The notes below the pieces were generated by a model. That model was not told where the DNA came from and ran no database searches. It worked only from the letters and a program-made list of their open reading frames with translations. Below, piece after piece: positions 27,555-41,930 of a stretch of 64,000 nt of DNA. Positions within the stretch are counted from its first letter, which is position 1. Each line of letters opens with the position of its first letter. The DNA is taken from NCBI GenBank assembly GCA_011959205.1, contig BLLV01000255.1, positions 1 through 64,000 of the forward strand. Reading direction: 5' to 3'. The stretch is from Bacteroidaceae bacterium (GTDB taxonomy: Bacteria > Bacteroidota > Bacteroidia > Bacteroidales > Bacteroidaceae). A program made the position numbers and the translations under genes.

Positions 27555-28793
27555 TTACCGCATCCAGTCTCCTCGTGTGAAATCGGGAATCTCTACCGGC
27601 ACGCTGCCCAACTGGACGGAACGCTCGCTCAACTCTGTGATACACGACCATTCGGCGGCATCATACACATCTTGATCCAATGGCAAACCGTTCCGCAAAC
27701 AATAAATAAGTCGGTAGTCCATGATGTAGTTCATCTCATTCGGCATATTCTTCCGCCGCGCCTCCTCACCGATAACTGCCGTAAAAGGATGTTTATACCG
27801 TTCCATCATCCGCTCAAACTGTTCGCCGGACAAAGGCTCCTTGCCATATTCATCGAGCAGGAGGCAGGGAACGGGATACTTCTGCATGAACCCTTTCGTA
27901 CCGCACACCATCTGATGGCGGCTGTACGGGCGCGGAGTAGCCACATCATATTGCAACAAGATGGTTCTTCCTTTCGCAGTATGGATCAACGTGGTGTTCA
28001 CATCACCCATCTCATAGTGCCGGCCGGCTTCTTCCGACTCTTTGCCGAACACCTGTGCAGCGTATGCCGACAACCCCGCCTGACGTGAGGACATAGATAC
28101 CAGATACTCCATGCGATCGCCGCGATGGATGTTCATCCACTGGCAGACAGGTCCCAGTCCGTGCGTGGGATAAGGATTGCCCGTATGCTGCTGGCTATAG
28201 AGTTTCATCCAGTGATTGTGATAACCACCCGCATTCTGGTCGGCAAAATAATGCCGGCGGAGGTCGTGAATGTATGCCCCCTCGGCATGAGTGATTTCGC
28301 CCAGCACACCTTGCTTCACCATGTTCAATGTGGTCAGGGCAAAAGCATCATAGCAACAATTCTCCAGCATCATGCAATGACGGCGGGTCTCTTCGGCGGT
28401 ATCCACCAAACGCCAGCAATCGGCCACACTCATGGCAGCGGGTACTTCCAGTGCCACATGCCGCCCCTGGCGCATGGCATAGACGGCAATGTCCGTATGG
28501 GTCAGCCAGTCTGTGCAAATATAAACCAAGTCTATTTCCTTGCACTCACACATCTTCCGCCACATTCCCTCTTCCGAATAGTTCTCAGCTTTGGGACGGC
28601 CAAACTCCTGCAAGACACGCTCTGCCCGCTCCACGTTTTCCCTTCGCAAGTCGCAAAGTGCCTTCACCTCGATGCCTTCCAGATGCATATATCTTTCCAA
28701 CGCCAAGATTCCCCTGTTCCCTAGTCCAACAAAGCCAATGCGAACCACGGGGATGGCAGGACAAGTGAGATGTAGTACGTTTGACCGTTTCAT
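27555..28793 (-). CDS. GH109-type glycosidase (Gfo/Idh/MocA fold)
   Basis: 412 aa from ATG 28793, chosen because a -7 box lies just upstream at 28813-28820; a longer frame would run through that promoter. The NAD-binding motif is [10 protein letters not shown] near residue 20. Family GH109 features follow: E-V-P-A-A-M-S, then Y-H-N-H-W and [13 protein letters not shown]109 enzymes cleave alpha-N-acetylgalactosamine, as on blood group A, by an NAD-dependent oxidation-elimination mechanism. No clear signal peptide is seen from this start, so location is uncertain. Convergent with GH2. Confidence 0.85.
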   Translation of the reverse strand: MKRSNVLHLTCPAIPVVRIGFVGLGNRGILALERYMHLEGIEVKALCDLRRENVERAERVLQEFGRPKAENYSEEGMWRKMCECKEIDLVYICTDWLTHTDIAVYAMRQGRHVALEVPAAMSVADCWRLVDTAEETRRHCMMLENCCYDAFALTTLNMVKQGVLGEITHAEGAYIHDLRRHYFADQNAGGYHNHWMKLYSQQHTGNPYPTHGLGPVCQWMNIHRGDRMEYLVSMSSRQAGLSAYAAQVFGKESEEAGRHYEMGDVNTTLIHTAKGRTILLQYDVATPRPYSRHQMVCGTKGFMQKYPVPCLLLDEYGKEPLSGEQFERMMERYKHPFTAVIGEEARRKNMPNEMNYIMDYRLIYCLRNGLPLDQDVYDAAEWSCITELSERSVQLGSVPVEIPDFTRGDWMR

Positions 28794-28812
28794 GGATTCT
28801 TTGTTTTGCCAA

Positions 28813-28820
28813 CAAAGATA
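28813..28820 (-). promoter_or_regulatory. Candidate -7 box for GH109
   Basis: Minus strand TATCTTTG fits TAnnTTTG, 20 nt before ATG 28793, giving a short leader. Confidence 0.5.
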
Positions 28821-28929
28821 AGGAGAAATATCGAGAGGTGAAAAGGGAGAGAAAAAGAATTGCAGAGATTTGCTCATCTCCATTTTTTTTATTTGCTTTA
28901 CGGCATTCAACTTTTAAATTCATTATATT

Positions 28930-29151
28930 ATGAAAAACGCAAGAATTCTGTTTATCATTCTCATGTTATCATGTACATGCAATATTGGTAACAATCGTAT
29001 CATGGCGTCCTTTACGCCTACCAATGGTGGCAATAACGATGAGGTAGATTGTTTTGACGTACCCCATTCTATATGCTATGGTCTTTTAGTAACTCCAGAC
29101 GGAACAGCTGTTACAAAAGAATATGGTTCCAACTACAAAATAGAAAATTAA
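28930..29151 (+). CDS. Small exported protein upstream of a TolB-like lipoprotein
   Basis: 73 aa. A hydrophobic signal segment (residues 5-18) precedes a short polar mature part with two Cys (D-C-F-D-V and S-I-C-Y-G), enough for one disulfide. I do not recognise a family. In Bacteroides, short secreted peptides such as the NVEALA group are often coded directly before 6-bladed propeller lipoproteins; the gene order here fits, but the NVEALA signature itself is not visible. It ends 1 nt before the next start codon, so the pair is translated together. Confidence 0.6.
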   Translation: MKNARILFIILMLSCTCNIGNNRIMASFTPTNGGNNDEVDCFDVPHSICYGLLVTPDGTAVTKEYGSNYKIEN

Positions 29152-29152
29152 A

Positions 29153-30247
29153 ATGATTAGATTTCTCCCTCTCCTACTCCTATTCTTTTCATGCTGCACT
29201 ACGCAGCATGAAAAGAATATATCTTTAGAAAAGATCCCAACTATAGCGATTGAAGGAGAACTGATTACCTCCGAACTAATGGCATACCATACCATGCAAT
29301 CAGCTTATATCCAATCGCATTTGTTTTATTTCACCCCTACCGACGAACAAGTATGCCTGGTAGTCGAACCTGTTCACGGAACAGAAATTGGTACTTTTGG
29401 GAGCTTTGGCAACGGGCCCGGCGAACTGAGCCTTTTCCCCATTTATGCCGGGCGGTCAGAACGGGGAGATACCATTTATATGTTCGATGAAAGCCACAAA
29501 ATCAATGTGTATGCTCTCCATATAGACAATCACAAAATCCGATACAACTTCGTCAAATCCATATCGGTGGAAAGGAACGATCCGGTTGAACAGGTCAAAT
29601 CTACATTCGCTGGCATACAAAGGCTGAGTAATGGATATTATGTAGGCCTCAACCTAATCCATACACACTGCCTTTTCTCGCTCTACGACAGAAACCTGAG
29701 GCACATCAAAGACTTTGGCGACTTCCCCATAACGGACACACCTTCTTCTTTCTTCTTTCTCCCCCCATTCGAAGGACCTCTCCGTGCTCATGGGAACCAT
29801 ATCTACTATGCTGCCAAAAGATTCGGATATATGGCAAACTACAAGATTTCAGACAACGGAGAGGTATCCAAAGTATGGGAACACCACTATTCGCCTCCCA
29901 GCTACCGCATCTCTAATGGAGAAATAAAATTCCAAGGAAAAAGTAACCTTCACGGCTTTTCGGACGTGGTGGCAGGAAAGAAATACATCTTTGCTTTATA
30001 TAGCGGAATACCTTGTGGAAAAATGTTTGAAGAACGAAGCATCTATGCCATAGAACCCAAAACACTTGTCATTCTGAAACCGAATGGAAGCATTGTGGGA
30101 AAATACACGCTCAAGAATCCGTGCAATACCTTATGCCTGTCGGAAGATGAACAGTACATCTATATCAAAACAAGCCATCCGGATATCAGTATCGAGCGTT
30201 TCTGCGTGAAGGATTTGATAAAAAACAAGAAAGGAATGGAAAAGTAA
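29153..30247 (+). CDS. TolB-like six-bladed propeller lipoprotein
   Basis: 364 aa. Signal peptide with L-F-F-S-C-C, lipidated near Cys 13-14. The rest is beta-rich with propeller-like repeats; G-S-F-G-N-G-P-G-E-L near residue 85 is the hallmark of the Bacteroidota TolB-like/6-bladed propeller lipoproteins. Function unknown; probably surface or periplasmic. A perfect 16-bp inverted repeat covers codons 10-22, within the signal peptide region. The gene ends at array D. Confidence 0.75.
   Translation: MIRFLPLLLLFFSCCTTQHEKNISLEKIPTIAIEGELITSELMAYHTMQSAYIQSHLFYFTPTDEQVCLVVEPVHGTEIGTFGSFGNGPGELSLFPIYAGRSERGDTIYMFDESHKINVYALHIDNHKIRYNFVKSISVERNDPVEQVKSTFAGIQRLSNGYYVGLNLIHTHCLFSLYDRNLRHIKDFGDFPITDTPSSFFFLPPFEGPLRAHGNHIYYAAKRFGYMANYKISDNGEVSKVWEHHYSPPSYRISNGEIKFQGKSNLHGFSDVVAGKKYIFALYSGIPCGKMFEERSIYAIEPKTLVILKPNGSIVGKYTLKNPCNTLCLSEDEQYIYIKTSHPDISIERFCVKDLIKNKKGMEK
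29182..29218 (+). promoter_or_regulatory. Perfect 16-bp hairpin inside the start of the TolB-like gene
   Basis: Arms attcttttcatgctgc (29182-29197) and its exact complement (29203-29218) are separated by 5 nt. It starts 29 nt after the ATG. In mRNA it would form a very stable stem at the edge of the ribosome footprint. Confidence 0.75.
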
Positions 30248-30308
30248 CTTATCTTCGCCGACAAACCAAGTCGCTTACTTGGCTCGCGAAGATAGGTTAC
30301 TTTTTTCA
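30243..30308. repeat. Array D: 22-bp units forming a long palindrome
   Basis: Three 22-bp steps from 30243. Outer arms agtaacttatcttcgc (30243-30258) and gcgaagataggttact (30286-30301) pair at 15 of 16 positions. An inner dyad CCAAGT-cgctt-ACTTGG lies at 30266-30282. Twenty bases from 30272 match array C with one difference. It overlaps the TolB-like stop codon and lies before the convergent GH130 gene, with a T-run at 30300-30306, so it can also serve as terminator. Confidence 0.75.
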
Positions 30309-30339
30309 GAATCTCTTCCTCTTGAATTTAAGTCCACAT

Positions 30340-31341
30340 TCAGATAATCGAATTGCGTTTGGTAAATTCAATAATCTCCGGAATATAACCGAATGCCAGA
30401 CCGGTCACTGTATCGGCACAACCATAATAAACGGCCACCCGTCCCGTTCCGGGGTCATGCAAAGCCGCACAAGGGAAGCATACATTGGGCACATCACCCA
30501 TACATTCGTAAGACTCACGCGGAGAGATGAGATAAGGTCCCGAACGGAATTTCACCTTCCAAGGCTCGTCTAAGTCAAGCAATGCCGAACCGAAAGCATA
30601 GACATAACCGTTGCAGGAACGAAGCACACCGTGATAGAACAACAACCAGCCCTCACTGGTCTCGATGGGAATAGGACCGGCACCAATCTTCAGACACTGC
30701 CATGCACTTACTTCAAAAGGTGCAGGCGACATGACATGACGATGACGCCCCCAAAATTCCAAATCGGGCGACTCGCTATAATAAATATCTCCGAAAGGAG
30801 TATGCCCGTTATCACTGGGACGACTCAACATGGCAAAATTACCATTAATCTTTCGAGGAAACAATACACCATTGCGGTTGAAAGGCAGGAAAGCATTCTC
30901 CACCTGATGGAAAGTCTTGAAATCCGTAGTCCATGCCACGCCGATAGTGGGTTGACCCTTATATCCGTTACACCAGGTCACATAGTAACGGCCATCCATA
31001 AGGCAGACGCGCGGGTCATAACCATACACCCACTCACCTATCTCGGGAATATCACATTGGAACTGCAATTTCTCCGGTTGGATGTTCCAATGAACGGCAT
31101 CCTTGCTGAATCCCACATGAAGCGCCATACGGCGGTTCGTATCGTCACAACGGAACACTCCGGCATAACCTTCACCGAAAGGCACTACCGCACTATTGAA
31201 TATACTATTGGATGCTGGAAGCAAATCACGGGGAATAACCGGATTCGCACTGTATCTCCACATCACATTTTTACATCCTGCGGGACGTTCCTCCCACGGC
31301 ATGTTGGGCAACGGGCTGCCCACAATCTTCAATTCACTCAT
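30340..31341 (-). CDS. GH130 beta-mannoside phosphorylase/hydrolase
   Basis: 333 aa, five-bladed propeller family. Typical stretches are [34 protein letters not shown] (catalytic Asp) and [13 protein letters not shown] at the end. GH130 enzymes phosphorolyse beta-1,4-mannosides, for example the mannosyl-GlcNAc core of N-glycans or mannobiose; the exact class is not clear by eye. No signal peptide, so cytoplasmic, acting on imported sugars. It is the last gene in the direction GH29-GH2-GH130, 255 nt after the GH2 gene. Confidence 0.88.
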   Translation of the reverse strand: MSELKIVGSPLPNMPWEERPAGCKNVMWRYSANPVIPRDLLPASNSIFNSAVVPFGEGYAGVFRCDDTNRRMALHVGFSKDAVHWNIQPEKLQFQCDIPEIGEWVYGYDPRVCLMDGRYYVTWCNGYKGQPTIGVAWTTDFKTFHQVENAFLPFNRNGVLFPRKINGNFAMLSRPSDNGHTPFGDIYYSESPDLEFWGRHRHVMSPAPFEVSAWQCLKIGAGPIPIETSEGWLLFYHGVLRSCNGYVYAFGSALLDLDEPWKVKFRSGPYLISPRESYECMGDVPNVCFPCAALHDPGTGRVAVYYGCADTVTGLAFGYIPEIIEFTKRNSII

Positions 31342-31596
31342 ATACTCCTTAATTGTCAGGTTAATAAATTCTTTTTATTTCACGTACCCGGATAAAACGA
31401 CCGGCATGATGCTTTCAGAGGTTGAATTTACGGAGTTTTTTTATATGACGGATAGTTTTTGCAAAGAATTTATGTTTTGCCTGAAAAATATAGAAGGCTG
31501 TCCACTTTGTTTTCTTGAAATGCCATTAAAAACATTCCAACATACCAAGGTAAACAGCCTGACCTTTTTATACCGAAGAGAGTACGGAAGAAATCC

Positions 31597-36632
<5,036 letters not shown>

Positions 36633-36683
36633 GGTTTTATTTTTTTATATTAAGATAATGCATGTGCGTCTCAGAACCATTGG

Positions 36684-36691
36684 CAAAACTA
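36684..36691 (-). promoter_or_regulatory. Candidate -7 box for the GH29-GH2-GH130 unit
   Basis: Minus strand TAGTTTTG fits TAnnTTTG, 51 nt before the GH29 start. Confidence 0.4.
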
Positions 36692-36935
36692 AAGAAAAGT
36701 TATTAGCAATCAGATTAAACTAAGGTTAACAGAAGGGTTAATTGCGTAAATTCTTTATTAACCGACATTTTCCCATACGCTATTCATAGATATAGCATCA
36801 ACCATCATCTCAGAATTTTCCAGTCTTACAAATCCACACCTATAAAAAGGAACCTGCCAAGTGTATTAATAAAAAAAAGGCAAGATTAATCAATTTATTA
36901 ACCACTACTTAATCAAATTTTTAACGCGTATAAAA

Positions 36936-36943
36936 TAATTTTG
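36936..36943 (+). promoter_or_regulatory. Candidate -7 box for susC
   Basis: TAATTTTG fits TAnnTTTG; the resulting leader is about 85 nt, and contains a G/C-rich stretch (36964-36990) that can partly pair. Confidence 0.45.
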
Positions 36944-37035
36944 TAACAGTTTCGGAACCTTACACGGGGCACAGACTTACCTGCTTCCCCATATCTAAAT
37001 TTAATAATACTAAAATTAAAAACCTTTAAGTAGTT

Positions 37036-40000
37036 ATGAAAAAAATCAGAGTGATAGAGAAGATAGCCCAATCTTCCGGACTTGCAGTCCTCCTTATGAG
37101 CACGGGATTACCGCCCTGTCTTGCTACAAAAAATGCTACTTTAGCATCAGACAAAGTCAATATTGTGTGGCAAGACATATCGATAAAAGGTAAAGTAGTA
37201 GATAAAAGTGGTGAAAGTCTGCCCGGTGCTGCCATACGAATTCTTGGCAAAGAGCAAGGAGCAGTAACAGATTTCGACGGACAGTTTACGATAACAGCCA
37301 ACAAAGGAGACAAACTGGAAATCTCTTTTATAGGATATATCACCAAAACTGTGGTAGCAAACAACTCCAATGAGTTAGTGATTGTATTGGAAGAAGACAG
37401 CAAAACCTTGGATGAAGTAGTGGTGGTAGGATATGGAACGCAAAAAAAAGTCAACCTCACCGGGGCTGTAGCAAGCGTTTCGTCCGATGCGCTGGAAAGC
37501 CGTCCCATCACCAACTTGAGCCAAGGGTTACAAGGTATGATTGGCAACCTGAATATCTCGGCAAGCAACGGTTCACCCGGCAAAGGATATGGATTTAATG
37601 TGCGTGGAACCACTTCTATCAATTCAGCCGGTCCCTTGGTACTGGTCGATGGCGTACAGATGGACCCCAACTTGGTCAACCCCGCCGATGTGGAAAGTGT
37701 ATCTGTATTGAAAGATGCAGCCTCCGCTTCCATCTACGGAACTCAGGCAGCTTATGGTGTAGTACTTATCACAACTAAAAAAGGGAAAGATCAAAGAGCC
37801 AAGATATCTCTATCAGGAAACTGGTCATCAAATAGTCCCACAAGGATACCTGAATACATGGATTCATGGACTTTTGCCAATTTCCACAACATGACCAACC
37901 GCAACTCGGGAGGAGGTGACTACTATGACCGTAATTATATGGAACATATTTACGCGTATTACACCGACCCTAAACATAATCTGCCAGTATTTATTGACCC
38001 ATCTAATCCTAACAAATATTTATATTGCGGCAATACAGACTGGATAGAAGAGACACGCAAAAAACATACCCTAACTCAACAATATACACTCTCCATCAAC
38101 GGAGGTACGGGAAAAACTTCTTATTACGGTTCATTGGGATTTATGGATCAAGAAGGACAATTGAAACACTACGATGATAACTATCGCCGTGTCAATGCAT
38201 CGCTGAATGTGAATACGGAAATAAGAAAGTGGTTACAAATAGGTATGAAAATCAACTATAACAATACCAAACACGACACTCCTTTCGGCACCAACAGCAA
38301 CGACATGGAAGCAGCTTTCTATGGAGCCGACCTTCGTCCTTTCATGCCGGTATACCATCCGGACGGCAACTATTCCGGACAAGGAAGCTGGACTAACATG
38401 GTAGCCACACAAGCTATCTCGGGCAGCCGCGTACACAAAGAGAATGACCTTTGGCTAACCGGAAGCATAAAAATTAATCCGTTGAAAGGATGGAACATTC
38501 ATGCTGATTATACATACAATATGTACATACGCCATAAAAAATATCATGGCAAAGAGATTGTGGAGCATTATGCCAATCCGGAAGTGACCACTATTTTCCC
38601 ACACATCACGCCCAGCTCGGTGAAGTTTACTTCGGATGATGATTATTATCAAGTTTTCAACGCCTATACGGATTATGAACACAACTTCGGGAAGCATGGC
38701 ATCAAGCTACTGGCAGGTTATAACTATGAGCGCAAAGACTATCGCTGGTTTGATGCCGAACGCCAAAACCTGATCAGCCAGGACATTGCCTCGTTGGGAA
38801 TGGCATACGGTGAGAAATACAACGGAAGCGGTGAGCATGCCTGGGCCACGATGGGATACTTCGCACGCCTCAACTACAACTACGATGACCGTTACCTGTT
38901 GGAACTGAACGGACGTTATGACGGTTCGTCCAAGTTCCCCAAAGATAACCGATTTGCTTTCTTTCCCTCTTTCTCGGCAGCATGGCGCATCTCCAACGAA
39001 GCGTTTTTTGCTAATGCCGGAAAATATGTGGACGAACTGAAGTTCCGTGCCTCCTACGGTTCGTTGGGAAACCAATCGGTAGGTGGTGATTATCCTTACA
39101 TATCTACCATGGGAGCCAACGGTGAAATGGGTTATTTGGTAGATGGAAAGAAAATAGCTAGTGTCAGCCCCGGAGGCATTGTCAGCCCAATACTGACTTG
39201 GGAAACTGTCCGCCAGATAGATTTCGGATTGGATTGGGTAGCCCTGAACAACCGACTGTATGGTACATTCGACTGGTATCGCCGTATGACATACGATATG
39301 GTTACAGACGGTATCCCTCTGCCTGCCGTATTGGGTACAGGTGCACCACAAGCAAACACAGCCGACCTGAAAACCACTGGTTGGGAACTGAATATCGGCT
39401 GGAGAGACCGGTTGAAAAATGATTTCTCGTATGATGTAAGTTTAGTATTGTCAGACTATAAGGCTGAAATCACCAAATTCAACAATCCGGAAAAACTTCT
39501 GTCAAAGCACTATGCAGGCAAACAATGGGGTGAAATATGGGGATTCGTGACCGAAGGCATCTTTCAAAGCGAAGAAGAAGTGGCCAACCACGTCAGCCAA
39601 TCGGAAATTTATGGTGGCGAGTGGTATCCTGGTGATGTAAAATACAAGAATTTGGATGGTGATGACAAAATATCTTACGGCAAAAACACAGTAGACGATC
39701 CAGGCGACCGCAAAATCATCGGTAACAGCGAACCACGTTACTGTTATGGTATCAAAGCAGACGCACAATGGAAAGGTTTTGATTTAAGCATCTTTTTCCA
39801 AGGAGTAGGCAAGAAGGACGTGGAACTAGGAGGAAATCAATTCTGGGGATTCGGCAACGAATGGCATGTACCTTTCTTGCATACGCTGGACTGCTGGACG
39901 GAAGAGAATCGGAATGCTTATTTTCCCCGTTCCACTTACGACAATGTGACAGGAAACCGTCAAACGCAGACACGTTATTTGCAAGATGCCTCCTACCTTC

Positions 40001-40203
40001 GTCTGAAAAACCTGACGATAGGCTATACATTGCCCAAATCTTTGCTGGAAAAATGGAAGATAGACAATGTTCGCATATACATGAGCGGACAGAACCTCTT
40101 GACTTTCGACCACCTCTTCGACATCTACGATCCGGAAACAGTCAGCATCAGTTCCTATCCATTGCAGAAATCAATTTCATTCGGCTTGAATATCACCCTT
40201 TAA
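37036..40203 (+). CDS. susC: SusC-like TonB-dependent transporter
   Basis: 1055 aa. After the signal peptide comes a carboxypeptidase-regulatory-like domain (residues about 48-125; I-K-G-K-V-V-D-K-S-G-E). The TonB box region L-D-E-V-V-V-V-G-Y-G-T-Q follows (about 128-139), then the plug and a 22-strand barrel ending in aromatic I-S-F-G-L-N-I-T-L. It imports glycans across the outer membrane with SusD as lid. No N-terminal STN domain is visible, so anti-sigma signalling is unlikely. First of three plus-strand genes. Confidence 0.94.
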   Translation: MKKIRVIEKIAQSSGLAVLLMSTGLPPCLATKNATLASDKVNIVWQDISIKGKVVDKSGESLPGAAIRILGKEQGAVTDFDGQFTITANKGDKLEISFIGYITKTVVANNSNELVIVLEEDSKTLDEVVVVGYGTQKKVNLTGAVASVSSDALESRPITNLSQGLQGMIGNLNISASNGSPGKGYGFNVRGTTSINSAGPLVLVDGVQMDPNLVNPADVESVSVLKDAASASIYGTQAAYGVVLITTKKGKDQRAKISLSGNWSSNSPTRIPEYMDSWTFANFHNMTNRNSGGGDYYDRNYMEHIYAYYTDPKHNLPVFIDPSNPNKYLYCGNTDWIEETRKKHTLTQQYTLSINGGTGKTSYYGSLGFMDQEGQLKHYDDNYRRVNASLNVNTEIRKWLQIGMKINYNNTKHDTPFGTNSNDMEAAFYGADLRPFMPVYHPDGNYSGQGSWTNMVATQAISGSRVHKENDLWLTGSIKINPLKGWNIHADYTYNMYIRHKKYHGKEIVEHYANPEVTTIFPHITPSSVKFTSDDDYYQVFNAYTDYEHNFGKHGIKLLAGYNYERKDYRWFDAERQNLISQDIASLGMAYGEKYNGSGEHAWATMGYFARLNYNYDDRYLLELNGRYDGSSKFPKDNRFAFFPSFSAAWRISNEAFFANAGKYVDELKFRASYGSLGNQSVGGDYPYISTMGANGEMGYLVDGKKIASVSPGGIVSPILTWETVRQIDFGLDWVALNNRLYGTFDWYRRMTYDMVTDGIPLPAVLGTGAPQANTADLKTTGWELNIGWRDRLKNDFSYDVSLVLSDYKAEITKFNNPEKLLSKHYAGKQWGEIWGFVTEGIFQSEEEVANHVSQSEIYGGEWYPGDVKYKNLDGDDKISYGKNTVDDPGDRKIIGNSEPRYCYGIKADAQWKGFDLSIFFQGVGKKDVELGGNQFWGFGNEWHVPFLHTLDCWTEENRNAYFPRSTYDNVTGNRQTQTRYLQDASYLRLKNLTIGYTLPKSLLEKWKIDNVRIYMSGQNLLTFDHLFDIYDPETVSISSYPLQKSISFGLNITL

Positions 40204-40216
40204 ACGCATCCTACTT

Positions 40217-41902
40217 ATGAAAACAAAAAATATATTGAAAATTGCGGCATTAATGTGTGCCACGACATTTGCTTCGTGCTCGGATCTGCTGGATTTATAC
40301 CCCGAAGACTCCGTTTCAGACGAAAACTTTTGGAAGAACGAACAAGACCTTGAACTCTTCGCCAACGGATTTTATGGCATCCTGCCAGGTGCACAAGGGC
40401 CCGGAGCTGATGACCAGTCGGACTGCTATGTAAACGAAAAGCCCAATACATGGCTATTCAACCAAGAAACCATCCCTACCTCCGGTGGTGGATGGAGCAG
40501 CGGAGACTGGGGGAATATCCGTTCTGCCAATTACTTCATGAAACGCTACCCCAACGTGCTAGGAAGTGAAGAAAATATCAACCGCCAAGTGGCGGTAGTA
40601 CGTTTCTTCCGTGCTTGGGAATATTTCTACAAAATCAGACGCTTCGGCGATGTTCCTTGGTATGAAACAGAGTTGAACATCGACTCGGAAGAACTATACA
40701 AAGGACGCGACAGCCGACAGATTGTCTTCCAGCATATTTTGGAAGACCTCGATTTCTCTATCGAGCATTTACAGGAATCCACTTCTGTAGCAGCAGGACG
40801 TTTGCACAAGGCAGCGGCTCTTGCCTTCAAATCAAGAGCATGTCTTTATGAAGCTTCTTTCCGCAAATATCATGGATTGGGAGAGTATGAACCACTGTAT
40901 CAAGAAGCCGCCGATGCTGCCGAACAAATCATCAGCAGCGGCAAATATGAGATATGGAGTAATGAAAAACCCGAGACCGACTACTATAACCTGTTCATTC
41001 AAGAAGATCTTTCCAACAACAGCGAGTGCATCATGCCTCGTGTATATGAAGCCAAACTGTTGATGCATAACAATACCCGCCAACTGGAAGAATCGTATAC
41101 AGGGATGAGCCGCGCCATGTTCGAACAATATCTATGTGCCGACGGTCTGCCTACCGCTGTCAGCCCAACGTATGGTAGTGAAGCAGCTATGCCTGCCGAA
41201 GAATTGGCAAAACGTGACCCGCGCCTGGCCCAAAGTATTGACAATCCCAGTCTGCCTTTCAAACTACAAGGTGACGGTAGCCCTTCATTCAATGCATTGC
41301 CCTCATTGGATACAAAATATTGTACTACAGGATATCACGTTATGAAATATCATTCACCCGACCCGGCACAATGGAACATCGGGCTGTCCACACTGGATGT
41401 TTTTATCTTCCGATATGCAGAAGTATTGTTGAATTATGCAGAAGCCAAAGCCGAATTGGGTGAATGCAACCAAACAATACTGGATGCCACCATCAACCAA
41501 TTACGTAACCGTGTCGGAATGCCTCATCTAATGGAAAATGTAGGGTTTGAAGACCCAAACTGGCCCGACTATGGCTATAAACTGACGCCCCTTCTTTATG
41601 AAATCCGTCGTGAGCGTGCTGTAGAATTACTGGGAGAAGGGTTCCGTTGGGACGATATTGTACGTTGGAAAGCCGGACGACTGCTGGAAAATCCCAAAAC
41701 GATGCTGGGTATGAAAGTGTCCGATGAAATGAAGGAAGCATACGGTGACTTTAGCCGCACCCTAAATGAAGAAGGATACATGGTGATTTATCCCGGAAAA
41801 ACTAACAGGACTTGGGACGATAAACTCTATCTGCATCCATTGCCCTTAGAACAGACTACCATGAATCCCAACCTCCTGCCCAATAATCCAGGATGGGAAT
41901 AA
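40217..41902 (+). CDS. susD: SusD-like glycan-binding lipoprotein
   Basis: 561 aa. Lipobox F-A-S-C (Cys21). The RagB/SusD fold shows L-Y-P-E-D-S-V-S-D-E-N-F-W early, TPR helices in the middle, and the C-terminal signature Y-E-I-R-R-E-R-A-V-E-L-L-G-E-G-F-R-W-D-D-I-V-R-W-K. It ends in L-P-L-E-Q-T-T-M-N-P-N-L. Surface-exposed, forms the lid of the SusC channel. Starts 13 nt after susC. Confidence 0.95.
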   Translation: MKTKNILKIAALMCATTFASCSDLLDLYPEDSVSDENFWKNEQDLELFANGFYGILPGAQGPGADDQSDCYVNEKPNTWLFNQETIPTSGGGWSSGDWGNIRSANYFMKRYPNVLGSEENINRQVAVVRFFRAWEYFYKIRRFGDVPWYETELNIDSEELYKGRDSRQIVFQHILEDLDFSIEHLQESTSVAAGRLHKAAALAFKSRACLYEASFRKYHGLGEYEPLYQEAADAAEQIISSGKYEIWSNEKPETDYYNLFIQEDLSNNSECIMPRVYEAKLLMHNNTRQLEESYTGMSRAMFEQYLCADGLPTAVSPTYGSEAAMPAEELAKRDPRLAQSIDNPSLPFKLQGDGSPSFNALPSLDTKYCTTGYHVMKYHSPDPAQWNIGLSTLDVFIFRYAEVLLNYAEAKAELGECNQTILDATINQLRNRVGMPHLMENVGFEDPNWPDYGYKLTPLLYEIRRERAVELLGEGFRWDDIVRWKAGRLLENPKTMLGMKVSDEMKEAYGDFSRTLNEEGYMVIYPGKTNRTWDDKLYLHPLPLEQTTMNPNLLPNNPGWE

Positions 41903-41930
41903 TATAAACCTTGATAAACGAAACTAACAA

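Larger units (their letters stand above)
36633..37035. other. Divergent PUL control region
   Basis: A 403-bp AT-rich region between the GH29 unit and susC, with no gene. It holds two opposing -7 boxes and several GGTTAA/TTAACC elements. GGTTAA lies at 36724 and again at about 36736. TTTATTAACC occurs twice, at 36754-36763 and 36894-36903. These are the best candidates for regulator sites. Confidence 0.5.

Noticed and set aside
28930..29151. NVEALA-family peptide
   Set aside because: Gene order fits, but the NVEALA signature and typical Cys pattern are not visible, so only a neutral description is given.
36633..37035. Invertible promoter between GH29 and susC
   Set aside because: No pair of long inverted repeats flanks a promoter there, and no invertase gene is nearby.
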